Part shown: in pieces, positions 1 to 8,509 of the stretch
Position numbering within the stretch: the stretch's first letter is position 1
How the letters are laid out: each line of letters begins with the position of its first letter
Source of the DNA: Candidatus Zhuqueibacterota bacterium
GTDB taxonomy: Bacteria; Zhuqueibacterota; Zhuqueibacteria; Oceanimicrobiales; Oceanimicrobiaceae
Direction: 5' to 3'
Assembly: GCA_029262035.1 (NCBI GenBank)
Contig: JAJDAE010000154.1
Span: 1 to 44,217, forward strand
DNA length: 44,217 bases
The notes under the pieces: model-generated
What the model was told of the DNA's origin: nothing
Seen by the model: only the letters and a program-made list of their open reading frames with translations
Database searches by the model: none
Translations under genes and position numbers: made by a program

Positions 1-1
1 G

Positions 2-574
2 ATAAGCCGAGTCACACAAATACCAATTCCGACAATGACACGCGATGTTACTGCCGTTGTCGATATCCACCCTCTTGCAGGTTCGCTTTCCAGTCTTGGG
101 ATTCTCGTCTGGTGTGCCTCTGCTTCTGTTTGTTTGTTCGCTGCCTTTTCATTTTTCAAAACCGAGCATGTCAAGGTGAGTCGGTTTCTACTTTCCTCCG
201 CCGGCCTGTCGACGTATTTGATGTTTGATGATTTATTTCAGATTCATGAATGGCTCGTTCCCAAGTACCTGAATATAAGTGAAGATTTTGTTGTCGCTGC
301 CCTGGCTGTTGCTATGCTTAGCCACCTAATAGGGTTTCGGGAAGTCATATTGCAAACCAATTATCTTTTATTACTGTTAGCGTTGGGAATGCTCGGTTTT
401 GCCGTTGTCGTTGATGTGCTTTTTCAGGAATGGCTGCATAAATCGAGGGATTGGGGATTTTTAATTGAGGACGGAGCCAAATGGTTGGGCATAGCAAGCT
501 GGGGCGGTTATCATGCAAACACATCGTTTTATTTATTGCACACTGAGCCGACTGAGAAGAGCAATGAACCCTAA
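2..574 (+). CDS. Polytopic membrane protein of unknown function, 5' end cut by window edge
   Basis: The reading frame is open to the left edge. The first ATG (position 35, 179 residues) is probably internal, because in-frame codons upstream still read as protein. The product has about five hydrophobic segments. Conserved-looking polar motifs sit at membrane borders: a DDLFQIHE stretch near residue 65, and an EDGAKWLGI...YH pattern near the C terminus. This spacing of acidic and histidine residues resembles uncharacterised multi-TM proteins I recall from cyanobacteria that begin with a TRDP/TRDV motif after the first helix. That supports loss of one N-terminal helix beyond the edge. I cannot assign a function. 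Metal-dependent chemistry at the membrane is only a guess from the D/E/H residues. The stop codon overlaps the start of the broken cohesin-like gene downstream, so the two were probably co-transcribed once. Confidence 0.6.
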   Translation: MSRVTQIPIPTMTRDVTAVVDIHPLAGSLSSLGILVWCASASVCLFAAFSFFKTEHVKVSRFLLSSAGLSTYLMFDDLFQIHEWLVPKYLNISEDFVVAALAVAMLSHLIGFREVILQTNYLLLLLALGMLGFAVVVDVLFQEWLHKSRDWGFLIEDGAKWLGIASWGGYHANTSFYLLHTEPTEKSNEP

Positions 575-789
575 CCTGATAATTATACCTAAAACCAGAA
601 CTAGTCAAGGTGCAATAAAACTTAGCAAAAAAACAATTCCCCTGATTGTGATGCTCCTGTTAACATCAGTCTTCGCACAAAATACAACCGTTATACCCGA
701 TAGCCAGCGAGACCATTTCGGGTTCAATCGAGATCAATAACGCCGATGCGTTTGTGGCGTTTCAAACCGATATTTTATTACCGCAGTAA
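564..789 (+). pseudogene. Broken secreted protein with cohesin-like domain start
   Basis: An ATG at 564 begins a frame with a signal-peptide-like segment (KKTIPLIVMLLLTSVFAQ) that stops at 739. Shifting by one base near 700-709 continues as ETISGSIEINNADAFVAFQT and then DILLPQ, ending in TAA at 787. The NNADAFVAFQ.D..LP pattern is typical of the first strands of cohesin-like domains in secreted proteins of FCB bacteria. The rest of the domain is missing, and the sequence runs straight into an IS3-type transposase remnant. The simplest reading is a secreted cohesin-domain protein destroyed by an insertion plus a frameshift. The frame assignment is visible; the family call rests on this short motif only. 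Confidence 0.55.
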
Positions 790-797
790 ACAACCTT

Positions 798-983
798 TCA
801 TGTCAATTCAGCTTTGCTTTCAGGTCTTTCTGCCAATGCTTTCCTCCAATGGAATATACTACCATTACTGATGCCCAAATCTCGTTCCACTTAATACGCA
901 CTCGGATCTTCTTCTACGACAGGTCGAACAACTTCTCGTTTAAACGATTCGTCATATTCACTGCGTGATAATGTTGATTTCAT
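798..983 (-). pseudogene. IS3-family OrfA (helix-turn-helix transposase subunit), decayed
   Basis: ATG at 983 preceded by AGAAGG. The translation runs MKSTLSRSEYDESFKREVVR, then VVEEDPSAY, an in-frame TAA at 891-893, and then VERDLGISNGSIFHWRKALA followed by ERPESKAELT and TGA at 798-800. The YDESFKREVV...VERDLGIS...HWRKAL pattern is the N-terminal DNA-binding half of IS3 OrfA proteins (HTH_Tnp_1). The in-frame stop splits the HTH, and the leucine-zipper end and OrfB are missing, so it is non-functional. Confidence 0.65.
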
Positions 984-1069
984 TGGCACACCTTCTGGTA
1001 AATATTATTTCAATGAGAATAATCAACTCTTTGAGTTTCGGTGTGTCCTTTTTTTAGGTGCAATTCACA
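798..1069 (-). mobile_element. IS3-family insertion sequence remnant (left-end fragment)
   Basis: On the minus strand, position 1069 starts TGTGAATTGCACC followed by an A-run and GGACACACC. This resembles IS3-family terminal inverted repeats (TG...CACC..AAA..GGACA). About 85 bases further in, after an AGAAGG ribosome site, lies a decayed OrfA. No OrfB (DDE integrase), right end or target duplication is visible, so the element is truncated and immobile. It interrupts the cohesin-like frame on the plus strand. Confidence 0.6.
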
Positions 1070-1112
1070 AACCACATCCAAGTATGTTAACTGATTGTAC
1101 AGGTGCAATCGG

Positions 1113-3929
1113 TCATTCTGAAATCAGCTCCGTCCCCAGTGTTTTGCCCTTCTTAACCGCAGGCACGCCATCCTTTAACCAGACCGGCGCCGGCGCTCCT
1201 TTCAAATAATGATCGAAAAATTGCTGCATACGCACCTGCCAATCCTTCTTTTTAGTAAACGTTGTCGGCCAGTGCGGTTCGTCGTTGTAGTTGATCATCC
1301 AGGCGGGTTTACCCAATCGCCTGAGCGCCACAAAAAGCTCGATACCCTGATACCAGGGCACATGGCCATCGTGGTCGTTGTGCATGAGCAACAGTGGCGT
1401 CTCGATCTTGTCTGCCCAGAAGATTGGCGAATTTTCGATGTAGCGCAATGGGTACTCCCACAGCGTTCCGCCGATACGGCTTTGCGTGCGCTCGTATTGA
1501 AACATCCGACTTAAACCGGTTCCCCAGCGGATGCCGCCGTAAGCGCTGACCATGTTCGAAACCACCGCACCGGCTTCAGCGGCTTTAAAAATATTTGTCC
1601 GGGTGATCATAAATGCTATTTGGTAGCCGCCCCAACTATGCCCTTGCACTCCGATATTTTTTTCATCGATAAAGCCCTGTTTAATTAAATCTGTCACGCC
1701 GGGAACCACTGCATTTATGGCGCTTTCTCCGGGGTAGCCAACGCGGTAAGGGATATCCGGCACAAAAACAACATAGCCCCGACTCGTATAAAAAGTTCTA
1801 TTGATAATTGAACGGTGTGCTTCGGGCGCCCAGTGGCGGTGCAGGTTATCTGAATCTTTGGAGTAAAAATAGACCATCATCGGGTATTTCTTTTCCGGGT
1901 CAAAATCTTCCGGTTTGTGTAAAATTCCCTGCAGGGGTTTGCCGTCGATAGAACGCCACTCCATCAATTCCGCTGTTCCCCACAGATAATCCGGTTGCTG
2001 CGGATTTGCATCGCTGAGTTTTTGCCTGTCACCTAACTCCAAATCACTCACCCACAAATCCGGAAACTCCGTAAAACTCGAACGGGCGTATAAAAACGCA
2101 TCGGCGTTTTTTGCTTTCGCTGGTCTGGAGAAACTCTTTTCTTCCAAAACCAGCGGGGTTAGCTGCTTTGTACCACTAACGCGGGTACGGAAAAAACCGC
2201 TCGCTTTGGTCTTGTAATGAAAGGTTGAAAGCAGCATCGATTGCTCCGGCTTGATGGCGCGTTCTTCCGGATCGAGGCGAATGTACCGGAAACGGAAATT
2301 GTCATCGCGCCCGAGTCCTTCGGTAATATTGCGGGGAGCCCGCTTGCCGGTGGGATCGGCGGCCCAGATATCGTGCTTGTCATAAATGAGAAAAAGCCGG
2401 TCATTTTCAGTCCAGCCGGCATTGCCGTATGGGCCGGGTTTATAGGCCAGGTCATGAAGTTCGTTGTAAACCGGATGCGGAATCCGTTTGCTCAGGCTCA
2501 CCGGGCTGCCGCCCTTTACCGCCAAGGCGTACCACGAAGAATCCTGACGTTCCCACCAGGTTAAATATTTTGATTCCGGCGAAAGCCTTGCCTTCGACTT
2601 CAATTTTTGCTTCACTAATCTGCGTTGACCGGTCTTGGTATTGATGATGTAAACATCATGATATTCCGGATAATCCCAGGAGATGAGCTGCCGGTACGGC
2701 ATATTTGAATTACCAACCGCAACATCCCCATTTCCCTTGCCACCGATCTTAACTTCGGGGATTTTTTCATCCGCCAGTTGTACCACTCGATTTTTGTCGA
2801 GATGAACCACGGTTAAATAGTTGCGCTTTTTTTCTTTTTCCAAATCTTTCACCTGCATTGGCTGCAAGTAAGGATCTTTCCAATGCCAGACCTCGACGTT
2901 GACTTTTTCGTCATCCAGTCTTTCATCCTCAGGTTCAGGGGCCGGACGCGGCGCAGTGCCAAAAAGCAGGCGCTTACCACTTTTTGAAAAAGACACTTTG
3001 GCATGTTCACTGACCCACCAGCCGGCCGAAATACCCGCCGTGTTCTCTGCGGCAAGCATCCCGGGAGCTTTTGAACCAATGCGCCAATGGTATAATTTAT
3101 AGGACGGTTGTTTGGCTTCTACGCTGTCACGGTTTGAGATAAAAGCCACTTGCGTCCCGGCTTCATCCATGGCAATATTTTTGTAATCGCCCTTACCGGC
3201 TAAAATAGTTGTCACGTTGCCGGTCTCAATTTCAACGGCGAAAACTCCATCAGCGGTACTGTCTTTATTTGATGCCGTGTAAACAAGCCATTTACCATTC
3301 TCGGAAAATTCGTAGGCCGTGACATCAGAATAAGCGCTATCTGAACCGGTCGCCAAGTTGCGCAGAATGAGCTGGGTGCCCTCAACTTTTTTCTTTTCCT
3401 TATCCTTTTTTTCTTTCTTAGCCTCAGTCATTTTTTCTTCCGCTTTCGTTGTGTCTTTCACATCTGACTTTTCAAGACGATAAGCGAGCCAGCCCCCGCT
3501 TTCTTTAGGTGTTTTGAAAGATTTAACCCGGGCAACTTTTGTAATCTCTCCAGTGCTCAAGTTGACAACCCCGAGAGAATCCTTGGGCATTTCCTCTTTT
3601 TTCTTTTTAGCCCGCTTGGCCTTTTTAACCGAGTCCTTTGGCGCTTTGATAAGAAACGCAGTAAATCCGGAGTTATAATCAAACTTAGCCGAAACCCCGC
3701 GCGGAAAAAGATAAGAAACATCACCCGCGACACTTTTTACTTTCAATGTCACGTCATTATCTTCAGGTCCAAGTGACCAAAGAACCCATTCGCCATCAAC
3801 TGAAATCGACTTTTCATTTATCTTATTCCAGATGTCAAAAGCATCATGATCCAAAGGTTTCCTCTGGGCAAAAACGCACAACGGTAACACCAACAAAGTA
3901 ACAAACATCAAACGACATATTCTTTTCAT
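1113..3929 (-). CDS. Secreted S9-family prolyl oligopeptidase / dipeptidyl aminopeptidase-like serine peptidase
   Basis: About 938 residues. A signal peptide (MKRICRLMFVTLLVLPLCVFAQ) leads into a long N-terminal beta-propeller region, followed by a C-terminal alpha/beta-hydrolase peptidase domain. The catalytic triad is legible: Ser in GHSWGGY at about residue 765, Asp in NDHDGHV at about 854 and His in DEPHW at about 886, the order expected for S9 peptidases. The start chosen is ATG 3929; GAGG sits five bases upstream. A GTG two codons earlier is less likely. Residues about 100-190 carry two very lysine/glutamate-rich insertions (KKAKRAKKKKEE and KKEKKDKEKKK) inside the propeller. The role is probably degradation of oligopeptides in the periplasm or outside the cell. 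It is larger than typical DPP-IV-like enzymes (about 650-750 residues). The gene stands alone, divergent from the AraC-type regulator gene. Confidence 0.88.
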   Translation of the reverse strand: MKRICRLMFVTLLVLPLCVFAQRKPLDHDAFDIWNKINEKSISVDGEWVLWSLGPEDNDVTLKVKSVAGDVSYLFPRGVSAKFDYNSGFTAFLIKAPKDSVKKAKRAKKKKEEMPKDSLGVVNLSTGEITKVARVKSFKTPKESGGWLAYRLEKSDVKDTTKAEEKMTEAKKEKKDKEKKKVEGTQLILRNLATGSDSAYSDVTAYEFSENGKWLVYTASNKDSTADGVFAVEIETGNVTTILAGKGDYKNIAMDEAGTQVAFISNRDSVEAKQPSYKLYHWRIGSKAPGMLAAENTAGISAGWWVSEHAKVSFSKSGKRLLFGTAPRPAPEPEDERLDDEKVNVEVWHWKDPYLQPMQVKDLEKEKKRNYLTVVHLDKNRVVQLADEKIPEVKIGGKGNGDVAVGNSNMPYRQLISWDYPEYHDVYIINTKTGQRRLVKQKLKSKARLSPESKYLTWWERQDSSWYALAVKGGSPVSLSKRIPHPVYNELHDLAYKPGPYGNAGWTENDRLFLIYDKHDIWAADPTGKRAPRNITEGLGRDDNFRFRYIRLDPEERAIKPEQSMLLSTFHYKTKASGFFRTRVSGTKQLTPLVLEEKSFSRPAKAKNADAFLYARSSFTEFPDLWVSDLELGDRQKLSDANPQQPDYLWGTAELMEWRSIDGKPLQGILHKPEDFDPEKKYPMMVYFYSKDSDNLHRHWAPEAHRSIINRTFYTSRGYVVFVPDIPYRVGYPGESAINAVVPGVTDLIKQGFIDEKNIGVQGHSWGGYQIAFMITRTNIFKAAEAGAVVSNMVSAYGGIRWGTGLSRMFQYERTQSRIGGTLWEYPLRYIENSPIFWADKIETPLLLMHNDHDGHVPWYQGIELFVALRRLGKPAWMINYNDEPHWPTTFTKKKDWQVRMQQFFDHYLKGAPAPVWLKDGVPAVKKGKTLGTELISE

Positions 3930-4175
3930 AATCACCTCGGTAATATTAACAAGTCAACCTTAAGTAGAAAAGATCTTCATTCTTTTTAAAAGCGTTTCAC
4001 TAAGTACCAGAACTTATAAGCTTTTCGTAGAGTTGCAATAAAAAAGTGATGAATGGATAGCCGGATTAGCCAAATGTAGAATCCTCTTGCGAAAGGCCTC
4101 TTAATTCTTTTATTTAGACGAAGTGATTTCTGATTATTCTCTGACAACCCTGCATTCTGACCAAAAGCACAACTT

Positions 4176-5336
4176 ATGCCACTAAACTTAGCTGATATTA
4201 TCCTCCTGCTTGGCGCTGCGCAAGGATTCCTGTTGGCCTTTTTACTTCTGCAGAAATACCGACATTTGTACGCCAACCGGTTTCTTGCGGCGGGAATGTT
4301 TTTCTATTCCATTATTTTGCTGGATTTATTGTTTGCCGAAATCGGGGCGTACAAAGCCAGTCCGCATGCCATGCTTACTCCGGCCGGCTTTGCATTCACA
4401 ATCCCTCCTTTACATTATCTCTATACAAAATTTCTGGTCGACCGCTCTAAAAAGTTCACTCGCTTGGATTGGTTGCATTTTCTTCCCTTGGTATTGTACA
4501 AATTGTATTTGATACCTGACTTTTTAAAGTCGGGCGAGGTTCTGTACGAAACCACCAGTAAATTGGAATATGAATTCCTGCCACTGCAGTTTCATATTTT
4601 CAATTGGATGATTGTCATTCAGGGAATTGTTTATCTCTCACTCTCAATTTTTATGATCCGGCGCTATTCCAGACAAATTAAAAATATTTTTTCTTCCATT
4701 GAAAAAATTAAAATGGACTGGTTGCAAACTATAACATATCTCGCATTATTCATGATAGCTGTTTTTGCAGTTGAAAATATTTTTTTGCTTGCCGGAACAA
4801 ACCTCTCAAACTATTTTAACTTCTCTTCAATTATGAGTGCGGTAAATATTTATGTGATGGGCTATCTTGGGCTTTATCGGTCAGAAGTTTTCGGCGAGTC
4901 AAAAATTGATCGCGCCTTAACACAAATCCCTATAGAAAATGAAAACAAGGATCCGGAAAAAAAATACGAAAAGTCCGGATTGACCCCGAAGAAAAACAAA
5001 CAATGTTTGAAAAATCTACACAATCTTATGCAGGAAGAAAAACCTTACATCGATAGTGAATTGACCTTGGGACGGCTCGCAGAAATGCTCGATATTTCAC
5101 CGCATAATTTATCTGAGATTATCAACAGCAGCCTGAATCAGAACTTTTTTGACTTCATCAATAAATATCGCGTAGAGGCCGTGAAGCAAAATTTGCTCGA
5201 TCCTTCCCAAAAACATTTCACCGTAATCGCGATCGCCTTTGACGCAGGCTTCAACTCTAAGACCGCCTTCAATACAATCTTCAAAAAACATACCGGCCAC
5301 ACACCCTCACAATTCCGGAAACAACATCTTCTCTAA
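4176..5336 (+). CDS. AraC-family transcriptional regulator with N-terminal 7TM-like membrane domain
   Basis: 386 residues. Residues 1-230 contain about six to seven hydrophobic helices starting with LADIILLLGAAQGFLLAFLL, as in membrane-anchored AraC regulators common in Bacteroidota relatives. A charged linker (about 235-280) leads to a C-terminal AraC DNA-binding region with two helix-turn-helices: LGRLAEMLDISPHNLSEII, and the HTH_18 signature IAIAFDAGFNSKTAFNTIFK ending in TPSQFRK. Membrane sensing coupled to DNA binding is inferred from this architecture. No clear ribosome site precedes ATG 4176. The gene lies 250 bases upstream of the TonB-dependent receptor on the same strand, making that receptor gene a plausible target. 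The intergenic DNA on its other side (3930-4175) is AT-rich and shows no gene. Confidence 0.85.
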   Translation: MPLNLADIILLLGAAQGFLLAFLLLQKYRHLYANRFLAAGMFFYSIILLDLLFAEIGAYKASPHAMLTPAGFAFTIPPLHYLYTKFLVDRSKKFTRLDWLHFLPLVLYKLYLIPDFLKSGEVLYETTSKLEYEFLPLQFHIFNWMIVIQGIVYLSLSIFMIRRYSRQIKNIFSSIEKIKMDWLQTITYLALFMIAVFAVENIFLLAGTNLSNYFNFSSIMSAVNIYVMGYLGLYRSEVFGESKIDRALTQIPIENENKDPEKKYEKSGLTPKKNKQCLKNLHNLMQEEKPYIDSELTLGRLAEMLDISPHNLSEIINSSLNQNFFDFINKYRVEAVKQNLLDPSQKHFTVIAIAFDAGFNSKTAFNTIFKKHTGHTPSQFRKQHLL

Positions 5337-5352
5337 TGCCATAGTATTCTGG

Positions 5353-5414
5353 TTCGTCTGAGTTTACCGAGACCCCAAGCTCCTCATCCTGATCGGAGTC
5401 GAAGGATGAACGAA
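5353..5414. repeat. REP-like imperfect inverted repeat in intergenic region
   Basis: Inner arms TCATCCT (5384-5390) and AGGATGA (5403-5409) are perfect complements around GATCGGAGTCGA. Outer arms TTCGT (5353-5357) and ACGAA (5410-5414) could extend the pairing. The CTTCGACTCCG core resembles dispersed palindromic repeats seen in many bacterial genomes. Only one copy was noticed here, so its repeat nature is not shown. The remainder of 5337-5585 shows no other feature. Confidence 0.3.
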
Positions 5415-5585
5415 CTCTCAAAAGTTACCAATCCGCTTTCGACCTAAAACAAAAAAGCTGGTTCTTCCCGATGGGACAGGGCGTTATTGGTTTTTCAGTT
5501 AATTATCTTGCTCACATCGAGAATGGCACTTTTAGGATACGCCATGACGCAGATTGAATTTGTTGAACTATAATTGGAGAACAAA

Positions 5586-7892
5586 ATGAACGCCCGTGTT
5601 TTAATATTCAGTATACTTTTTTCAATCACCGTTTTTATTCAACCCGGCTTTGGTAGTGATATAACCAAGGGCAAAATCAAAGGTCGTTTGTTAGATGCAG
5701 AAACAAAACTCCCCCTCATCGGCGCAAATGTGCTCATTGCAGGAACCCAATTGGGCGCTGCCTCCGACACCGAAGGCAACTTCCTAATCAAATCTATACC
5801 GGTTGGGAACTATTCGTTAAAAATCAGCTACATCGGCTACGAGACAAAAATAAAGCCGGATGTAATTGTCCGGTCGGAGCGTTTTACTTTTGTTGAGGCC
5901 GAATTAAAAACCTTGGCGCTTGAACTGGATCAGGTAGTGGTGACCGGTGGCTATTTTACTGAAACCGATGAACAAGTCAGCAGCATCACCAATTTTTCCT
6001 ATGAAGAAATTCGACGCGCGCCGGGAACTGCCGGGGATATCAGTCGTGTGGTTTTTAGTCTCCCGAGTCTTGCAAAAGTCAACGATCAGAGCAACGGCCT
6101 GATTGTCCGCGGCGGCAGCCCTATCGAAAACGCCTTTTTTGTAGATAACATCGAAATTCCGAATATCAATCATTTTCCCACCCAAGGTACTTCCAGTGGA
6201 CCAATTGGAATGCTAAATGTCGACTTTATCCGCGATGTGAATTTTTCGACCGGTGGGTTCTCTGCAATTTATGGCGACAAGTTATCTTCGGTGATGAATA
6301 TAAAGTTTCGCGAAGGCAACCGTGAAGAGTTCGACGGCCAGATCGATCTGAATTTCGCCGGTTTCGGTGGTGTGTTCGAAGGCCCGTTTTTCGGTGACTC
6401 CGGCTCTTACCTTATTTCTGTCCGGCGCAGTTTTCTCGACCTGCTTGTTAAAACTTTTGATGCAGGCACCAGCGTTGCCCCCGTCTATGGTGACGTGCAA
6501 TGGAAGCTTGCGTTCGATCTAAGTTCGCGTCACCAATTGAGTTTTCTTGGCATCTGGGGCGATGACCATAACAGCCCGGACTACGATACTGCTGTCGAAA
6601 ATGACATGCTGGTTTACGGCAACCAGGACATCAACGAAAACACAACCGGTTTAAACTGGCGTGCGGTCTGGGGAAAGATCGGTTACTCCAACACCTCGGT
6701 TTCGCACACTTCCACAAGATTTGATGAAAATTTTATTGAAACCGGCTCTCGGGAATTGCTGATTAAAAACCGTTCAACTGAACACAATTTTAAATTCCGA
6801 AATCTGAACAACCTGATTTTGTCTAAAAAAGTTGGCCTTGAGATTGGCCTGGAAGCCAAACATTTGATTTCCGATTATGACAATTTTTACGCTCAATACA
6901 CCGATGCGCTTGGTGAGATTATCCCGGAATCAACTTTGGATAAAAAAATAACCGGCAACAAATTTGGCGCATTTGCCAATTTTGAATTCGAGTTGTTGCC
7001 GGCGCTCACCACTAATTTCGGTGTGCGTACGGATTATTCCTCCATAACCGAAAACACGCACATCGCGCCACGATTTGGTTTTGAATACCGCTTCACCGAG
7101 CGGACTTCTTTGGTTGGTGCCACCGGTTTGTATCATCAAAGTTTACCATTGCTATTGCTGGCACAGAACTCCGCAAACAAAAACCTGAAGGATTTGCAGG
7201 CGAGGCATTATGTTCTCGGAATCCATCATTTTCTGAGCGACGATACTAAACTGAGTCTCGAAGTTTACCAAAAAGACTATGAAAATTTTCCGATTGATCC
7301 ATCGCAGCCTTCTTTGTTTTTAATGGATGAACTGTTTTACCGCTACGGCTTTTTCTTCAATCATGAAAACCTGACAGACAGCGGCCAGGCCAGCGCAAAA
7401 GGTCTGGAGGTAATCCTTCAAAAAAAACTGGCTAAAAACTTTTACGGCCTGGTAAGTGCGGCTTACTTCAGAACCAAATACACAGGTGGCGATGGCATCG
7501 AACGTAACCGCGTGTTCGATAATCGTTTTATTTTTAGCCTGGAAGGCGGGTACAAGCCCAACATTAAATGGGAATTTAGTATGCGCTGGATTTACGCCGG
7601 CGGCACGCCATTCACCCCATTTGACCTGAACGCTTCCCAGGCAATTAACCGCGGCGTACTCGACGAAAGCAGCATCAATGGCGAACGTTTACCTGCTTAT
7701 CATTCCATGAATATCCGCTTTGACCGACGGTTCTATTACCGCGGCTCGAATCTGGTTTTTTACCTGAGTGTGTGGAATGCCTACAACCGCGAAAACGTCG
7801 CTTCATACTTCTGGAACCAGGTAGAAAATAAACAAGACCGGCTCAATCAATGGACCATGCTGCCGATTTTTGGGTTGGAGTATGAGTTTTAG
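5586..7892 (+). CDS. TonB-dependent outer-membrane receptor with carboxypeptidase-regulatory-like N-domain
   Basis: About 768 residues. Start chosen at ATG 5586 because GGAGA lies six bases upstream; a TTG four codons earlier overlaps that site. A signal peptide (MNARVLIFSILFSITVFIQPGFG) is followed by a CarboxypepD_reg-like domain (about 30-110: KGRLLDAETKLPLIGANV and YIGYET). A plug domain (about 120-245) carries VVVTGGYF, GLIVRGGSPIENAFFVDNIE and FSAIYGDKLSSVMNI. The rest is a strand-rich barrel ending in FGLEYEF with a terminal aromatic residue. The architecture matches SusC-like/FCB-type importers energised by TonB-ExbBD, but the substrate cannot be read from sequence. No SusD-like partner is adjacent, and the size is below typical SusC (about 1000). 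The upstream membrane-AraC gene may control it. Confidence 0.85.
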   Translation: MNARVLIFSILFSITVFIQPGFGSDITKGKIKGRLLDAETKLPLIGANVLIAGTQLGAASDTEGNFLIKSIPVGNYSLKISYIGYETKIKPDVIVRSERFTFVEAELKTLALELDQVVVTGGYFTETDEQVSSITNFSYEEIRRAPGTAGDISRVVFSLPSLAKVNDQSNGLIVRGGSPIENAFFVDNIEIPNINHFPTQGTSSGPIGMLNVDFIRDVNFSTGGFSAIYGDKLSSVMNIKFREGNREEFDGQIDLNFAGFGGVFEGPFFGDSGSYLISVRRSFLDLLVKTFDAGTSVAPVYGDVQWKLAFDLSSRHQLSFLGIWGDDHNSPDYDTAVENDMLVYGNQDINENTTGLNWRAVWGKIGYSNTSVSHTSTRFDENFIETGSRELLIKNRSTEHNFKFRNLNNLILSKKVGLEIGLEAKHLISDYDNFYAQYTDALGEIIPESTLDKKITGNKFGAFANFEFELLPALTTNFGVRTDYSSITENTHIAPRFGFEYRFTERTSLVGATGLYHQSLPLLLLAQNSANKNLKDLQARHYVLGIHHFLSDDTKLSLEVYQKDYENFPIDPSQPSLFLMDELFYRYGFFFNHENLTDSGQASAKGLEVILQKKLAKNFYGLVSAAYFRTKYTGGDGIERNRVFDNRFIFSLEGGYKPNIKWEFSMRWIYAGGTPFTPFDLNASQAINRGVLDESSINGERLPAYHSMNIRFDRRFYYRGSNLVFYLSVWNAYNRENVASYFWNQVENKQDRLNQWTMLPIFGLEYEF

Positions 7893-7940
7893 GGAGCCTG
7901 GATTACACCATGCCCTCGAATAGATTTTTCAAAAAAGCGC

Positions 7941-7980
7941 TTGCTATTTCACATAACGATATGTACGTTATGTTGTACAA
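7941..7980 (+). promoter_or_regulatory. Promoter/operator of the yefM-yoeB operon
   Basis: A perfect inverted repeat CATAACG-N7-CGTTATG (7952-7972) is followed by the palindrome TTGTACAA (7973-7980). TGTACG (7962-7967) and TGTACA (7974-7979) cores are exactly 12 bp apart centre to centre. In E. coli the YefM-YoeB complex binds adjacent palindromes with TGTACA cores at this spacing. A possible TTGCTA (7941) / TACGTT (7964) promoter would be covered by the operator, consistent with autorepression. Binding is inferred. Confidence 0.6.
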
Positions 7981-7994
7981 GCAAAGAGGATGTT

Positions 7995-8246
7995 ATGGAC
8001 GCAATTTCTTACACCGCCGCTCGCCAAAACCTTGCCAAGACCATGGATAAAGTTTGCGATGATCACGAAACAATTATTATAACAAGGAGCAACCGACAAT
8101 CTGTTGTAATGCTCTCTCTCAGCGACTATAAAGCACTTGAGGAAACAGCTTATTTATTGAAAAGCCCTAAGAACGCTAAAAGACTTCTCGAGTCAATTCT
8201 GGAACTCGAAAATGGTAAAGGAAGTCAAAGAGAACTTTTAGATTGA
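7995..8246 (+). CDS. yefM: YefM-type antitoxin (Phd/YefM family)
   Basis: 83 residues from ATG 7995, preceded by AAAGAGGATGTT (GAGG at ideal distance). It starts MDAISYTAARQNLAKTMDKV and contains SNRQSVVMLSLSDYKALEET, the classic YefM fold that dimerises and binds operator DNA. The C-terminal part (YLLKSPKNAKRLLESILELE) is the toxin-neutralising segment that wraps around YoeB in known complexes. It pairs with the YoeB gene that starts inside its stop codon. The operator upstream matches autorepression by the antitoxin-toxin complex. An in-frame extension upstream to 7941 would run through the operator and is rejected. Family and pairing are clear; activity in this organism is inferred. Confidence 0.93.
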   Translation: MDAISYTAARQNLAKTMDKVCDDHETIIITRSNRQSVVMLSLSDYKALEETAYLLKSPKNAKRLLESILELENGKGSQRELLD

Positions 8247-8497
8247 AAATAATATTTTCCGAGCAGGCGTGGGAAGACTATCTTTATTGGCAGAAAACGG
8301 ACAAAAATCTACTCAAACGCATAAACAAGCTCATTAAAGAAGTAACTCGAGAACCTTTTGAAGGCATTGGTAAACCCGAACCCCTCAGACACGGTCTTTC
8401 CGGTTATTGGTCCAGAAGAATTAATGATGAACATAGGATTGTTTATAAAGCCCTCGATGATGCTTTATTGATTGCGCAGTGCCGTTATCATTATTAA
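8243..8497 (+). CDS. yoeB: YoeB-type mRNA endoribonuclease toxin
   Basis: 84 residues, the same length as E. coli YoeB. It starts with TTG at 8243, overlapping the antitoxin TGA by four bases (TTGA), so translation is probably coupled. The sequence follows YoeB throughout: MKIIFSEQAWEDYLYWQKTD, PFEGIGKPEPLRH, GYWSRRINDEHRIVY and C-terminal CRYHY. Residues known to be catalytic in E. coli YoeB are present at identical positions: Glu46, Arg65, His83 and Tyr84. The toxin is therefore probably intact: it would cleave ribosome-bound mRNA in the A site unless held by YefM. The gene is convergent with the SixA-like gene, only 12 bases apart. Confidence 0.95.
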   Translation: MKIIFSEQAWEDYLYWQKTDKNLLKRINKLIKEVTREPFEGIGKPEPLRHGLSGYWSRRINDEHRIVYKALDDALLIAQCRYHY

Positions 8498-8509
8498 ATG
8501 ATATCTACA

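Noticed and set aside
815-894. Reading the cohesin-like frame onward past 789
   Set aside because: That stretch is better explained as the reverse complement of the IS3 OrfA helix-turn-helix region.
607-1110. AGGTGCAAT seen three times (607, 1057, 1101) as possible IS ends
   Set aside because: Only the copy at 1057-1065 is followed by the rest of an IS3-like terminus; the others are short matches in AT-rich DNA.
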